Source: Deltaproteobacteria bacterium
GTDB lineage: Bacteria > Myxococcota > UBA727 > VGSZ01
Direction of reading: 5' to 3'
DNA: 64,000 nucleotides
Assembly (NCBI GenBank): GCA_016177705.1
Contig: JACOUT010000009.1
Location: 583,519 to 647,518, forward strand
Shown here in pieces: positions 9,369 through 17,716 of the stretch; the first letter of the stretch is position 1, and each line of letters opens with the position of its first letter. The position numbers and the translations under genes were made by a program. The notes beneath the pieces were generated by a model. It was given only the letters and a program-made list of their open reading frames with translations. It was not told where the DNA came from and ran no database searches.

Positions 9369-10532
9369 TCACGCTCCTTTGGCCGCGGCCACGACTTTGG
9401 TGGCACCGTCGAGCATATCGTCGGCCGCCGTGATGGCCAGGCCGGACTCACGCAGGATCTTCTTGCCGAGGTCGACGTTGGTGCCCTCGAGGCGCACCAC
9501 CAGCGGCATCTTGAGGCCGACCTGCTTGGCCGCGGCCACCACGCCGTTGGCGATGACGTCGCACTTGGCGATGCCGCCGAAGATGTTGACGAACACCGCT
9601 TTGACCGCCGGGTCCTTCAAGATGATCTTGAAGGCAGCCGTCACCTTGGGCTCGTCGGCGCCGCCGCCCACATCGAGGAAGTTGGCAGGCTCGCCGCCCT
9701 GGTGCTTGATGATGTCCATGGTGGCCATCGCCAGGCCGGCGCCATTCACCATGCAGCCGATGTTGCCCGAGAGCGCAATGTACGAGAGGTCGAAGGCCTT
9801 GGCCTCCTGCTCGCGCGGATCCTCTTCGTGCGGGTCGCGCATGCCGATGATGTCACCTTGGCGAAACAGCGCGTTGTCGTCGAAGTTGAACTTGGCGTCG
9901 AGGGCGAGCACGTCGCCATCTTTGGTGACGATCAGCGGGTTGATCTCGGCCAGGCTCGCGTCGGTGCCGATGAACGCTTGGTAGAGCGCGGTCAGGAACG
10001 ACACGCCCTTGCCCACCTGCTTGCCCTCGAGACCGAGGCCGAAGGCGAGGTTGCGCGCCTGAAACGGCATCAATCCGGTGGTCGGGTCAGCCCATTCCTT
10101 GAGGATCTTCTCCGGGTGCTCCTCGGCGACCTTCTCGATCTCCACGCCGCCCTCGGTGGACGCCATCACGCACACGCGCGACGTGACCCGGTCGATCACC
10201 ATGCCGAGGTACAGCTCGCGTGCGATGGCGATGCCCTGCTCGACCAGCACCTTGCGCACCGTCTGGCCCTCGGGCCCGGTCTGGTGCGTGATCAGCTTCA
10301 TGCCGACGATGGCCTCGGCGGCCGCGCGCGCCTCGGCTTTACTCTTGACCAGCTTGACGCCGCCGCCCTTGCCGCGTCCGCCCGCGTGGATTTGCGCCTT
10401 GACCACGCACGGGTAGCCGAGCTGCTCGGCTGCCGCCTCCACCTCGTGCACGCTCTCGCACACCACGCCCTTCAGCGTGGCGACGCCGAACTTCCGCAGG
10501 ATGTCCTTGCCCTGATACTCGTGGATCTTCAC
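9369..10532 (-). CDS. sucC: Succinyl-CoA synthetase beta subunit (ADP/GDP-forming)
   Basis: The 387-residue ATP-grasp protein starts [16 protein letters not shown], exactly as in SucC, at a GTG at 10532 preceded by GAGGAG. The ATP-grasp region includes [17 protein letters not shown], and [11 protein letters not shown] and [11 protein letters not shown] are family landmarks. It binds the nucleotide and succinate, and works with SucD two genes downstream. The open frame extends further upstream, but the family N-terminus settles the start. Confidence 0.97.
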   Translation of the reverse strand: MKIHEYQGKDILRKFGVATLKGVVCESVHEVEAAAEQLGYPCVVKAQIHAGGRGKGGGVKLVKSKAEARAAAEAIVGMKLITHQTGPEGQTVRKVLVEQGIAIARELYLGMVIDRVTSRVCVMASTEGGVEIEKVAEEHPEKILKEWADPTTGLMPFQARNLAFGLGLEGKQVGKGVSFLTALYQAFIGTDASLAEINPLIVTKDGDVLALDAKFNFDDNALFRQGDIIGMRDPHEEDPREQEAKAFDLSYIALSGNIGCMVNGAGLAMATMDIIKHQGGEPANFLDVGGGADEPKVTAAFKIILKDPAVKAVFVNIFGGIAKCDVIANGVVAAAKQVGLKMPLVVRLEGTNVDLGKKILRESGLAITAADDMLDGATKVVAAAKGA

Positions 10533-10618
10533 GGCCGCTCCTCGGAAGCAGTCCGCGATACCACCCGGATCGTTGGCTCTCAAGGCGGATGTCCGAGCGG
10601 TCGACGAGGCGCGGTGCG

Positions 10619-11677
10619 TCAGGCCTGCAGGCGGCCCTTGCCCTGGCTCTTGGCCTTGGCGAGGCGCTGGCGGGTCAGCGACATGAGCGACTCGCACAGC
10701 GTGTGGAAGCGGTCGTGGATCTCGCCCGAGCCGGTGCGCGAACCGGACTCGGCGCCCGCGCCCGACTCCGTGCCACCGCCGAAGGTGCCGGTCTGCGACG
10801 AGAACGCGTCGCCCCCAGGCGCCGTCCCTGGGCTGGCGGCAGCGCGCACGCCGGGCGCGGTGGTCGGATCGCCCTCGGCCTCGACGACCTCGTCGAGCGC
10901 GGCGGCGCCGAGCGACAGCGTCACCGGGATCTGCACTTCGTCGAAGCCGAAGGCGGTCTCGCCGATGATGCGCAGCAAGCGCTGCCCCAGGTGCACCGCA
11001 CCCGCCTTGTCCACCTCGGGCGCGAGGATGGCGAACTCGCCGCCGCCGGTGCGCGCGAAGATGTCCTCACGTCGGATGCGGCGCGCCAGCCGCTTGCCGA
11101 GCTGGGCGAGCACGGCGTCGCCCGCCAGGTGTCCGAATTCCTCGTTGATGCGCGCGAAGTCGTCGACGTCGAACATCAAGAGGGAGAGCGGCCGCTTGTA
11201 GCGCGACGCGCGGCTCACCTCGCGCACCAGCGCCTCGCGCGCGTAGCGGCCGTTGAAGCAACGCGTGAGGCCATCGATGGTGGTGAGGCGGTAGATCTCC
11301 TCGTAGTACGCTGCCTCGATGTTGTCGGTGGACAGGTACTTGAGGATGGTGCGGCCGACCTTGATCAGGTCGCCGTTGCCGAGACCGCGCTCGGTGATGG
11401 CCTCGTCGTTGACGTAGGTGCCGTTGGTGCTTCCGAGATCGGAGAGCGCGACGCCGCTGTCTGCCAGCACGATGCGCGCGTGGCGACGGGAGACGCTCTC
11501 GTGATCGATCTGGATCTGCGCCTGGCTCGAGCGGCCGATAAGGATCTCACCGGGCTTGAGCAGGTACTTGTGCCCAATCGACTGCCCGTAGATGACCACC
11601 AGGCACGCGTCCGCCTTCGGCTTCCGATCGCCGATCTTGGAGATGACGGTGACGACGGTTTTCCGCCGGATGTTCAC
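10619..11677 (-). CDS. FHA-GGDEF protein, probably inactive diguanylate cyclase
   Basis: The 352-residue protein has an N-terminal FHA phosphothreonine-binding domain (about residues 25-110: [24 protein letters not shown] and [11 protein letters not shown] landmarks). A GGDEF-fold domain (about 130-270) and a Gly/Ser-rich linker with a basic C-terminal helix follow. The signature loop reads GGGEF instead of GG(D/E)EF, so the usual metal-binding acid is missing, and the INEEFGH motif is also altered. Catalysis is therefore doubtful; it may be a c-di-GMP or GTP sensor. It is a soluble cytoplasmic protein that probably responds to Ser/Thr kinases. Confidence 0.88.
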   Translation of the reverse strand: MNIRRKTVVTVISKIGDRKPKADACLVVIYGQSIGHKYLLKPGEILIGRSSQAQIQIDHESVSRRHARIVLADSGVALSDLGSTNGTYVNDEAITERGLGNGDLIKVGRTILKYLSTDNIEAAYYEEIYRLTTIDGLTRCFNGRYAREALVREVSRASRYKRPLSLLMFDVDDFARINEEFGHLAGDAVLAQLGKRLARRIRREDIFARTGGGEFAILAPEVDKAGAVHLGQRLLRIIGETAFGFDEVQIPVTLSLGAAALDEVVEAEGDPTTAPGVRAAASPGTAPGGDAFSSQTGTFGGGTESGAGAESGSRTGSGEIHDRFHTLCESLMSLTRQRLAKAKSQGKGRLQA

Positions 11678-11772
11678 GCGCGCCCTGCTCCCTCGTACCG
11701 CACGGTCGACACTAGCACGGCCCGTCGTGCGCGGGCCAAGTCGGCGCTGCTATCGTGCATCGTTGCTCGACG

Positions 11773-12504
11773 TCAGATGCCGACCAACAGCCGCGCGCCG
11801 AAGTTGTAGGCGAGGCCGGCGGCGATGATCTTCTTCATCTGCGCTTCGATGTTGTACTCGCTGCGCAGATAACGGAATTGGCCCGTGTCGGAGTCGAACA
11901 CCGCGCAGCACGAGCGCGGGTCGTAGTCGCGCGGCTGACCGACGCTGCCGACGGTGATGATGTACTTGAAGTCCTTGCGGACCACGAACTCGGGGCCCTT
12001 GACGTTGTACGCCTCGTCGGCGCCGATGGCGAAGCTGCGCGTCAGGTGGGAGTGGCCGATGAAGGTCACCCAGGCGAGCTGATCGCGGAACTTGATCAGC
12101 TCCTTAGCCTTCTCTTTGGTGAAGATGTACTCGAACTCCTCGGGCTGGATGGGGCTGCCGTGGCAGAACTCGATGTCGCCCTCTCGACGTGAGTACGGCA
12201 ACGCCTTGAGCCACTCGAGGGTCTCGGGCGTGATCTGCTTCCTGCACCAGTCGAGCGCGTGGCGCGCGGCGTCGTAGTAGTAGCTGTAGTCCATGCGGCC
12301 CGACACGGCGGCGTCGTGGTTGCCCACGATGCAGGTCTGCACGAGCTGCTTGACGATCTGCGCGCACTCCTCGGGGTTGGCGCCGTAGCCGACCACGTCG
12401 CCGAGGCAGATGTAGCGGTCGATGCGCTCCTTGGCCAACGCCTTGACGCTCTCTTGCAGCGCCTCGAGGTTGCCGTGAATGTCGGAGATGATGCCGTAGC
12501 GCAC
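11773..12504 (-). CDS. Calcineurin-like metallophosphoesterase
   Basis: The 243-residue protein shows the binuclear-metal motifs of the family: ISDIHGN at residue 6, GDVVGYG at about 40, GNHD at about 62, CHGSP at about 115 and GHSH at about 151. This arrangement matches short bacterial YfcE/MJ0936-like phosphodiesterases or phosphatases of unknown substrate. No signal peptide is present. The ATG at 12504 is the natural start. It stands 9 bases after the stop of the lamin-tail gene on the same strand. Confidence 0.9.
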   Translation of the reverse strand: MRYGIISDIHGNLEALQESVKALAKERIDRYICLGDVVGYGANPEECAQIVKQLVQTCIVGNHDAAVSGRMDYSYYYDAARHALDWCRKQITPETLEWLKALPYSRREGDIEFCHGSPIQPEEFEYIFTKEKAKELIKFRDQLAWVTFIGHSHLTRSFAIGADEAYNVKGPEFVVRKDFKYIITVGSVGQPRDYDPRSCCAVFDSDTGQFRYLRSEYNIEAQMKKIIAAGLAYNFGARLLVGI

Positions 12505-12513
12505 GCGCTCTCT

Positions 12514-13941
12514 CTACCCTCGCCGCTGGGTGGCCCCTCGCCGGTGGCCCCCCCGCCGATGGAAGGGGAGCAGCAGGATGGCAAGGGTCAGGCCGGCAAG
12601 CAAGCGCCGAGCGGGGTTGGGTGCGGCGTGGTGACACGCGCAGGTGTCGGCGCCGACGGTGACCGGCGCCGGGGCGTAGGCGATCACGCGGCCGTCACTC
12701 CAGTCGAGCACGGCATAGAGATGCGCGACCCCAGGGGGGGTCTCGGTCAGCACCGGATCCCACAGGAAGGCGCGCGGGCCTTCGGGCGCCGCCGACAGGC
12801 CGCCCATCAGCGGGTCGCCGTCGGCGCCCTCGTCGTCGTCGTCGACGAACAGGGACACCGAGCCGGTGGCCTGCGTGGGCAGCTCGACGCGCCACTGGAT
12901 GGCGAAGGTGCCGTCGGGCTGCGCGTCGTCGACGCCGTCGGGCTCGACCAGCTCGAACACCGGCTCGACCAGCCCGCCCTCGCCCACCTCGACGGCGCCG
13001 GGCGCGTAGGCGACCGCGCTGGCGCCGCGCGCGTCACGCGCGCGCGCGAAGATGCGCCAGGTGCCGACCGGCAGCGTGCCGGTGTCGAGCGTGGCGCTCC
13101 TGCCGGCGCCGCCCGGCAAGCCGCGCGCGAAGCGCACGCCGTCGGCGCCCGTGGTGTCGCCGGACCAATAGAGGTCGACTGTGACGGCGTCGCCGGGGTC
13201 GTCGTCAGAGGCGCTGTAGACCACGTCGACGGTGGCGCCGCGGACGGTGCTCGCCGGTTCGGAGACCGCGACCGAGGGCTCGTCGTTCGGGCCGGCGTCG
13301 GCCGGCGGCGGGCCGGCGTCGACCGGGGGCCCGCCGTCGACCGGGGGCGGGCCGGCGTCGACCGGCGAGCATGCGTCGAGGTTGCCGGGGGTGCCACCGA
13401 AGGGGCCGGCGAGCGGGGAGGCGGGGGCGCCGTCGGCCCAGGACGCGTCGAGCGACCCATCGCTGGTGGGATCGAGCCGCTCCATGGTCCTGCGCGCGCC
13501 CGAGGTGCTCGAACCCGCGAACCAAGCTCCACCCGTCGGGTTGACGACGTCGCAGGTGGCGTCGCAGGCGGACGTGCCCGCGGGACAGAGGCAGAGCGCC
13601 TCACCGCCGTCGGTCAGCGCGATCGACGAGGACACCGATGCGTGGGCGGCGTCGGTCGGCGGCACGTTGGCGGTGTTCTGCACCAGGAAGAAATCGTTGC
13701 TCGCCAGCGCCACTGCCGGAAGCGACAGCGCCGCGCCGCTGGTGCCGCCGCCGAGCACCACGAGCTGCGACAGATCGCAGATGGCCGCGGCGTCGGGGTT
13801 GTAGATCTCGATCCACTCATCGGTGCCGCTGTTGCTGGTCGGGTCGCCGCTCCAGGCCACCTCGGTGATGACCGGCCGAGCGGTCGCCGACGCCGAGACC
13901 AACACGACCGCGAGCGCCGCGGGAGGGAGTGATCGTCGCAT
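12514..13941 (-). CDS. Lamin-tail-domain surface protein with MYXO-CTERM-like tail
   Basis: The 475-residue protein has a signal peptide (to about residue 21) and a lamin-tail (LTD) domain (about 22-185: VITEVAWSGDP, DEWIEIYNP). A Pro/Asp/Ala/Gly spacer (about 190-220) and one or two beta domains follow (about 225-430). The C-terminus has a Cys-rich motif (DTCACHH), a hydrophobic segment (LLAGLTLAILLLPF) and an Arg-rich end, the order found in MYXO-CTERM sorting signals. It is probably exported and anchored or processed at the cell surface. Function is otherwise unknown. Confidence 0.78.
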   Translation of the reverse strand: MRRSLPPAALAVVLVSASATARPVITEVAWSGDPTSNSGTDEWIEIYNPDAAAICDLSQLVVLGGGTSGAALSLPAVALASNDFFLVQNTANVPPTDAAHASVSSSIALTDGGEALCLCPAGTSACDATCDVVNPTGGAWFAGSSTSGARRTMERLDPTSDGSLDASWADGAPASPLAGPFGGTPGNLDACSPVDAGPPPVDGGPPVDAGPPPADAGPNDEPSVAVSEPASTVRGATVDVVYSASDDDPGDAVTVDLYWSGDTTGADGVRFARGLPGGAGRSATLDTGTLPVGTWRIFARARDARGASAVAYAPGAVEVGEGGLVEPVFELVEPDGVDDAQPDGTFAIQWRVELPTQATGSVSLFVDDDDEGADGDPLMGGLSAAPEGPRAFLWDPVLTETPPGVAHLYAVLDWSDGRVIAYAPAPVTVGADTCACHHAAPNPARRLLAGLTLAILLLPFHRRGGHRRGATQRRG

Positions 13942-13953
13942 GCGCCTGGGACT

Positions 13954-14421
13954 CTAGCAGCCGCCGCCGTCGGTTGGGGCGCAGTTCGCGCCCGCCGGCC
14001 CACCGTCGGACGCTGGCTCGCTCTTCGCGTTGAGCGGCCGGCCGTCGTCGTCGAGCAGGGTGGCGAAGGTGGCCTGGTAGATCATGCCTTCACCGACCCC
14101 CATGGCGAGCACGCGCAGGTCCTTGACGACGAAGGCGCCCTTCTCGCACGCGAACGCCTTGAGCGTGGCGATGGCGCCCTCGGGGCCCTGCTCTTCGATC
14201 TTCTTCTGCGGCCAGTCGAGCTCCACGGCGCCGAGGTCGGCATGCTTGCGCGGCACCGCCTCGCCGTCTTGGTACACGTCGACGTTGCAGCCGTCGGCGC
14301 GCCGAAGCACCTCGGGCGCCCCCTCTGCCGGCGTGAGCTTCGGCTTGTTGAAGGTGGTGATACAGCAGAGCGACAGCGTGGCGACGCCGACGACGGCGGC
14401 GCGTCGGAGCGTGATCGTCAT
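13954..14421 (-). CDS. Putative lipoprotein coupled to lipA
   Basis: The 155-residue protein has a signal peptide and a lipobox-like LSLCC at about residue 19. The mature part is a small alpha/beta domain (about 35-130), and the tail is Gly/Asp/Cys rich, ending DGGGC. The ATG at 14421 overlaps the stop codon of lipA (ATGA), so it is probably translated from the same mRNA. I do not recognise the family, and no link to lipoate metabolism is evident apart from position. Confidence 0.68.
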   Translation of the reverse strand: MTITLRRAAVVGVATLSLCCITTFNKPKLTPAEGAPEVLRRADGCNVDVYQDGEAVPRKHADLGAVELDWPQKKIEEQGPEGAIATLKAFACEKGAFVVKDLRVLAMGVGEGMIYQATFATLLDDDGRPLNAKSEPASDGGPAGANCAPTDGGGC

Positions 14422-15350
14422 GGCAACACCCGGAGCGAGGGACTCGATGCAGCGAGCGCACCCGACGCCATGGTCGAGGCGCGGTGGGCCAGATGTGCGT
14501 CGTGCGCGTGGTACGACGAGCGCACGAACGGCGCGGCCGCCACGTGCGTCAGGCCGAGCGCGCGGCCATGCGCCGTGAAGCGCGCGTAGCTCTCGTCCTC
14601 GACGTAGCGCGCGACCGGCCAGTGCGCGCGCGTCGGGCGCAGGTACTGGCCGATGGTGGCGATGTGCACGCCCAGCTCGCGCATGAGCGACAGCGTGGCG
14701 AGCACCTCGTCGTCCGTCTCGCCGAGGCCGACCATGATGCCGCTCTTGACCGCCGGGTGGCCGACGCGCGAGGCGTGACCGAGCACGTCGTTGGTGTGCC
14801 GCCACGACGACTGCGGACGCAGATCACGATACAGCCGGGCCACGGTCTCGAGGTTGTGGTTGAAGACGTCGGGGCCGGCGGCCAAGACGACGTCGACCAA
14901 CCGCGCGTCGCCGCCAAAGTCCGGTGTCAGCACCTCGACGGTGGCGTGCGGCAGCCGCGCGCGCACGGCGGCGATGCAGGCGGCGAACTGCCCGGCGCCA
15001 CGGTCGGCCAGGTCGTCGCGGTCGACGCTGGTGATGACGACGTGGCGCAGGCCGAGGTGCGCCGCGGCGTCGGCGAGGCGCGCAGGCTCGTCGGCGTCGG
15101 GCGGACCCGGCTTGGCGGTGCGCACGTTGCAGAAGCGGCACCGGCGGGTGCATCGATCGCCCAGGATCATGAAGGTCGCGGTGGACGCCGTGAAGCACTC
15201 ACCCAGGTTCGGGCAGCGCGCCTCCTCGCACACCGTCGAGAGGCCTTGCGCACGCAGCGTCGCGCGCACCGGATCGACGTGATGGGCGCGGCCAAGGCGC
15301 TTGCGAAGCGCGGGCGGTAGCCGCAAAGGGGCGTCGAGCGTGTGCGGCAC
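14418..15350 (-). CDS. lipA: Lipoyl synthase
   Basis: The 310-residue radical-SAM enzyme inserts two sulfurs into protein-bound octanoyl groups. The auxiliary cluster cysteines (CEEARCPNLGEC, CX4CX5C) lie at about residue 41 and the radical-SAM cluster (CTRRCRFC, CX3CX2C) at about 67. The C-terminal RSSYHA serine that ligates the auxiliary cluster is present. The start is the GTG at 15350. No lipB is nearby in the window. Confidence 0.97.
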   Translation of the reverse strand: MPHTLDAPLRLPPALRKRLGRAHHVDPVRATLRAQGLSTVCEEARCPNLGECFTASTATFMILGDRCTRRCRFCNVRTAKPGPPDADEPARLADAAAHLGLRHVVITSVDRDDLADRGAGQFAACIAAVRARLPHATVEVLTPDFGGDARLVDVVLAAGPDVFNHNLETVARLYRDLRPQSSWRHTNDVLGHASRVGHPAVKSGIMVGLGETDDEVLATLSLMRELGVHIATIGQYLRPTRAHWPVARYVEDESYARFTAHGRALGLTHVAAAPFVRSSYHAHDAHLAHRASTMASGALAASSPSLRVLP

Positions 15351-15373
15351 GTCGTCTCCGTGCGTTCAGCCGT

Positions 15374-16150
15374 TCAGCCGTCGGCGTCGCGGTGGGGTGT
15401 GCCGCAAGAGGGGCAGCGCGGCAAGCGGTGCGTGGTGCCGCAGTTGCAGGTGCAGTTGCCGAGCTCTTTGCTTCCCTTTCGCCTGGCCGCCGGCTTGCCC
15501 GCGGCCGTCGCGCGTGCAGCGCTCACGCTGACCTCGAGGCCGTCGATGCTCTGGGTGCGCAACGGCACCTCGGGGGCGCGCAGGAAGTCGGAGTGGAACA
15601 GCCCGGGGATGTCTTCGACCGGCACCTCACCCACCGCGTCCTTGGCGGTCGGTTCGACTCCTTGGACAGGGGCGACGCGCACCTGACCGACCTCGACCGC
15701 TCGCCCGGAGTCGAGCCCAGCCACCGGTGCGGTCTCGACGTGCTTGGGAGTGAAGGCGGCGTACAGCGACGAGTCGATGAAGCCAGGGATGTCGTCGACG
15801 CGGACCTCGCCGACGCGCTCGAAGCGGCCCGAGTCGAGGCCGGCGATCGCCGGGCCCGCCGGCGCCGGCAGGTCGTTCACCGGTGCGCCGGACGGGATGG
15901 AGCGCGGGTGCGGTGCCGGTGCCGCCGGCGCGCCAAGGTAGGCCGCCTGCGCAGCCGCCGGCGCCGCGGGCTCGTCGAGGCTCGGCGCCGGGTGGCCCGC
16001 AGCGCGCAGCGCCTCCACCACCTGCGCAAAGGTGGGCTCGGGCGGGTTACGCGCCCCGTAGTTGAACGCTTGGCCGCAGGAGCGGCAGTTGCGCTCGCCG
16101 AACACGAGCGGCCGCTGGCAGCGCGGACATGGTGCGATGCGCAGCGGCAC
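15374..16150 (-). CDS. Protein with N- and C-terminal zinc ribbons, unknown function
   Basis: The 258-residue protein begins with a CPRC-X11-CRSC zinc ribbon (residues about 8-26) and ends with another Cys-rich ribbon (CTCNCG, then CPSCG). Between them is a Pro/Ala-rich linker and two to three related units, each with AGLDSGR, a VGEVRV or VGQVRV strand and VDDIPG or VEDIPG. These look like short beta repeats or interaction motifs. The GTG start at 16150 shares one base with the TAG of the upstream gene. No membrane segment is present. I do not recognise the family. Confidence 0.68.
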   Translation of the reverse strand: MPLRIAPCPRCQRPLVFGERNCRSCGQAFNYGARNPPEPTFAQVVEALRAAGHPAPSLDEPAAPAAAQAAYLGAPAAPAPHPRSIPSGAPVNDLPAPAGPAIAGLDSGRFERVGEVRVDDIPGFIDSSLYAAFTPKHVETAPVAGLDSGRAVEVGQVRVAPVQGVEPTAKDAVGEVPVEDIPGLFHSDFLRAPEVPLRTQSIDGLEVSVSAARATAAGKPAARRKGSKELGNCTCNCGTTHRLPRCPSCGTPHRDADG

Positions 16151-16461
16151 TAATGCTGCCCCATCTCGCGGCGCAGCTTGGTCTGGAAGTCTTCGAACGA
16201 GCCCGGTTGCTGTACCGGCACGTGCAGCGCGTACCAGTACTTGTTGCCGCCGACATCGGTGAACGAGATGCGCCACACCTGGCCGGTCGAGCGGTTGAGC
16301 AGGTAGGTCGATCCCGGCGTGTCGACGACGTCGAAGGGCGCGGTCGGGTCGACGACGACGTCGGGCTTCTTTGCCTGTGCCCACAGGGCGCCGGCCGTGG
16401 TGAGCGCGCCGATCAGGAGACCGCCGGCGAGGGCGGCGAGGGGGGAGCGGAGGCGGAGCAT
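16150..16461 (-). CDS. Small signal-anchored protein
   Basis: The 103-residue protein starts at the ATG at 16461. A hydrophobic segment at residues 6-27 is likely an uncleaved anchor or signal peptide. The remainder is a soluble beta-like domain (VDPTAPFDVVDTPGSTYLLN, then GQVWRISFTD) with conserved-looking aromatic residues. Its stop overlaps the start of the zinc-ribbon gene by one base, so the two are probably one operon. Function unknown. Confidence 0.65.
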   Translation of the reverse strand: MLRLRSPLAALAGGLLIGALTTAGALWAQAKKPDVVVDPTAPFDVVDTPGSTYLLNRSTGQVWRISFTDVGGNKYWYALHVPVQQPGSFEDFQTKLRREMGQH

Positions 16462-16536
16462 GCGACCGAGATACCACACACGCGCCCGAGTCCGCCCCCA
16501 CGGGCCAACGTCGAGCGCCGAGCGGTGCGGCGGCGG

Positions 16537-17073
16537 TCAGCCGCCCTTGGCGAGCATGTCCCGATAGAACGCGCGCTGGATGTCGGGCTCGACCACGTAG
16601 TTCCGCTTCAGCTCCTCGGCGAGGTAGTTCTCGGCGATCTTGCCGACCAGCGGGATCTTGACGTGGATGTTGCCCTCGATGACGCGGCGGGTGCCGGTCT
16701 TGGCGCCGAAGGCATGGGGCGTCAGCTTCCAGATGCCTTTGGCATCGAGGATCTCACGGAACTTCTGCGAGAGCGGGATGATGTTCCAGTAGATGGTGTG
16801 CTCCGTCGGCACGAAGCGCGTGTCCTCGTGCCAGGTGAGCATCTCCTCGGTGACGACGCGCCGCGCGGCCAGCGGCACGTCGCCGCCCGCCACCACCTTG
16901 AAGCGCCAGCCGATGACGCCGCCGCCCATATCGGTCTTGTCGACGAGGTCGCGGCTGCGAAACGCCGGCATGGCGCCGAGCTTGGCGATCAGGTCGGGGT
17001 GGTTCAGGTACTTCTCGAACAGCTCGATCGGGATGTCGGGGAAGTCGTGCTCGAGGCGGAAGGTGGTGGCCAT
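16537..17073 (-). CDS. DUF2505-like START-fold protein
   Basis: The 178-residue protein lacks a signal peptide and looks like the DUF2505 family (SRPBCC/START-like lipid- or ligand-binding fold). It begins TTFRLEHDFPDIPIELFEKY and has alternating beta strands ending in a long C-terminal helix. Length fits the family. No ligand is known. It lies directly downstream of the ArsR-type regulator gene on the same strand and may be coexpressed with it. Confidence 0.72.
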   Translation of the reverse strand: MATTFRLEHDFPDIPIELFEKYLNHPDLIAKLGAMPAFRSRDLVDKTDMGGGVIGWRFKVVAGGDVPLAARRVVTEEMLTWHEDTRFVPTEHTIYWNIIPLSQKFREILDAKGIWKLTPHAFGAKTGTRRVIEGNIHVKIPLVGKIAENYLAEELKRNYVVEPDIQRAFYRDMLAKGG

Positions 17074-17106
17074 GGTCGCGCGATCCTTCTCCTGGCGATG
17101 GGCTGA

Positions 17107-17604
17107 TCAGGCGGGAGCTTCGTCCAGCTTGAAAAGCAGGTCCAGCACCGCCTTGGGCAGCTGCGACGACAGCCGGTAGTAGGTCTGCTTGCCGGCATGG
17201 CGCACCGCGAGCCAGCCGAGGCCGCGCAGTTGTTTCAGCATGGTCGAGGTGGCCGACAGCGACAGGCCGAGCACGGCGGCGACGTCGCCCACGCACAGCT
17301 CGCTGGCGGCGAGCGCGCACACCGCCTGCACGCGCGAGGGGTGGGCGAGCCCGCCGAGCCTGTCGGCCGCGCGCAGCACGCGCTCCGACGACGGCATGGC
17401 GTCGAGCACGCGCTCGACGTTCTCGGGGTCGAAGACCGCGATCTCCTTTGGCTCGTCTCGGAAGCGGTCGGCGCCCGCCGGCCGCCGTCGCGCCTTCAGA
17501 CGCGGGCGATCGGGGTCCCGGTGCTTTCCGTCCCTGCCCGTACCGCTGCTCTTCTGGCCACTGTGCTTGTGGCCGCCGTCCTTGCGGCCGTCCTTCTTGC
17601 CCAT
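17107..17604 (-). CDS. ArsR/SmtB-type transcription regulator
   Basis: The 165-residue protein has a Lys/His/Gly-rich N-terminal extension (about 1-45), possibly a metal- or nucleic-acid-binding tail. A winged helix-turn-helix of the ArsR type follows (about 75-160: LAHPSRVQAVCAL, GDVAAVLGLSLSATSTMLKQ, then YYRL). The usual ELCVCD metal motif reads ELCVGD, with one cysteine lost, so it may sense another signal. It is divergent from metG, with 112 bases between starts, and could regulate itself and the DUF2505 gene. Confidence 0.85.
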   Translation of the reverse strand: MGKKDGRKDGGHKHSGQKSSGTGRDGKHRDPDRPRLKARRRPAGADRFRDEPKEIAVFDPENVERVLDAMPSSERVLRAADRLGGLAHPSRVQAVCALAASELCVGDVAAVLGLSLSATSTMLKQLRGLGWLAVRHAGKQTYYRLSSQLPKAVLDLLFKLDEAPA

Positions 17605-17716
17605 GTCTTGACGCTTTCACGGCTCTGGAAGCGCAGCAAGTTCCTGATCGGCCCCGGTGCGCCCGCGGCTCGCGCACCCCGTTGCGGTCGCGACGGCCAT
17701 CGGGGAAAGCGCGCGC

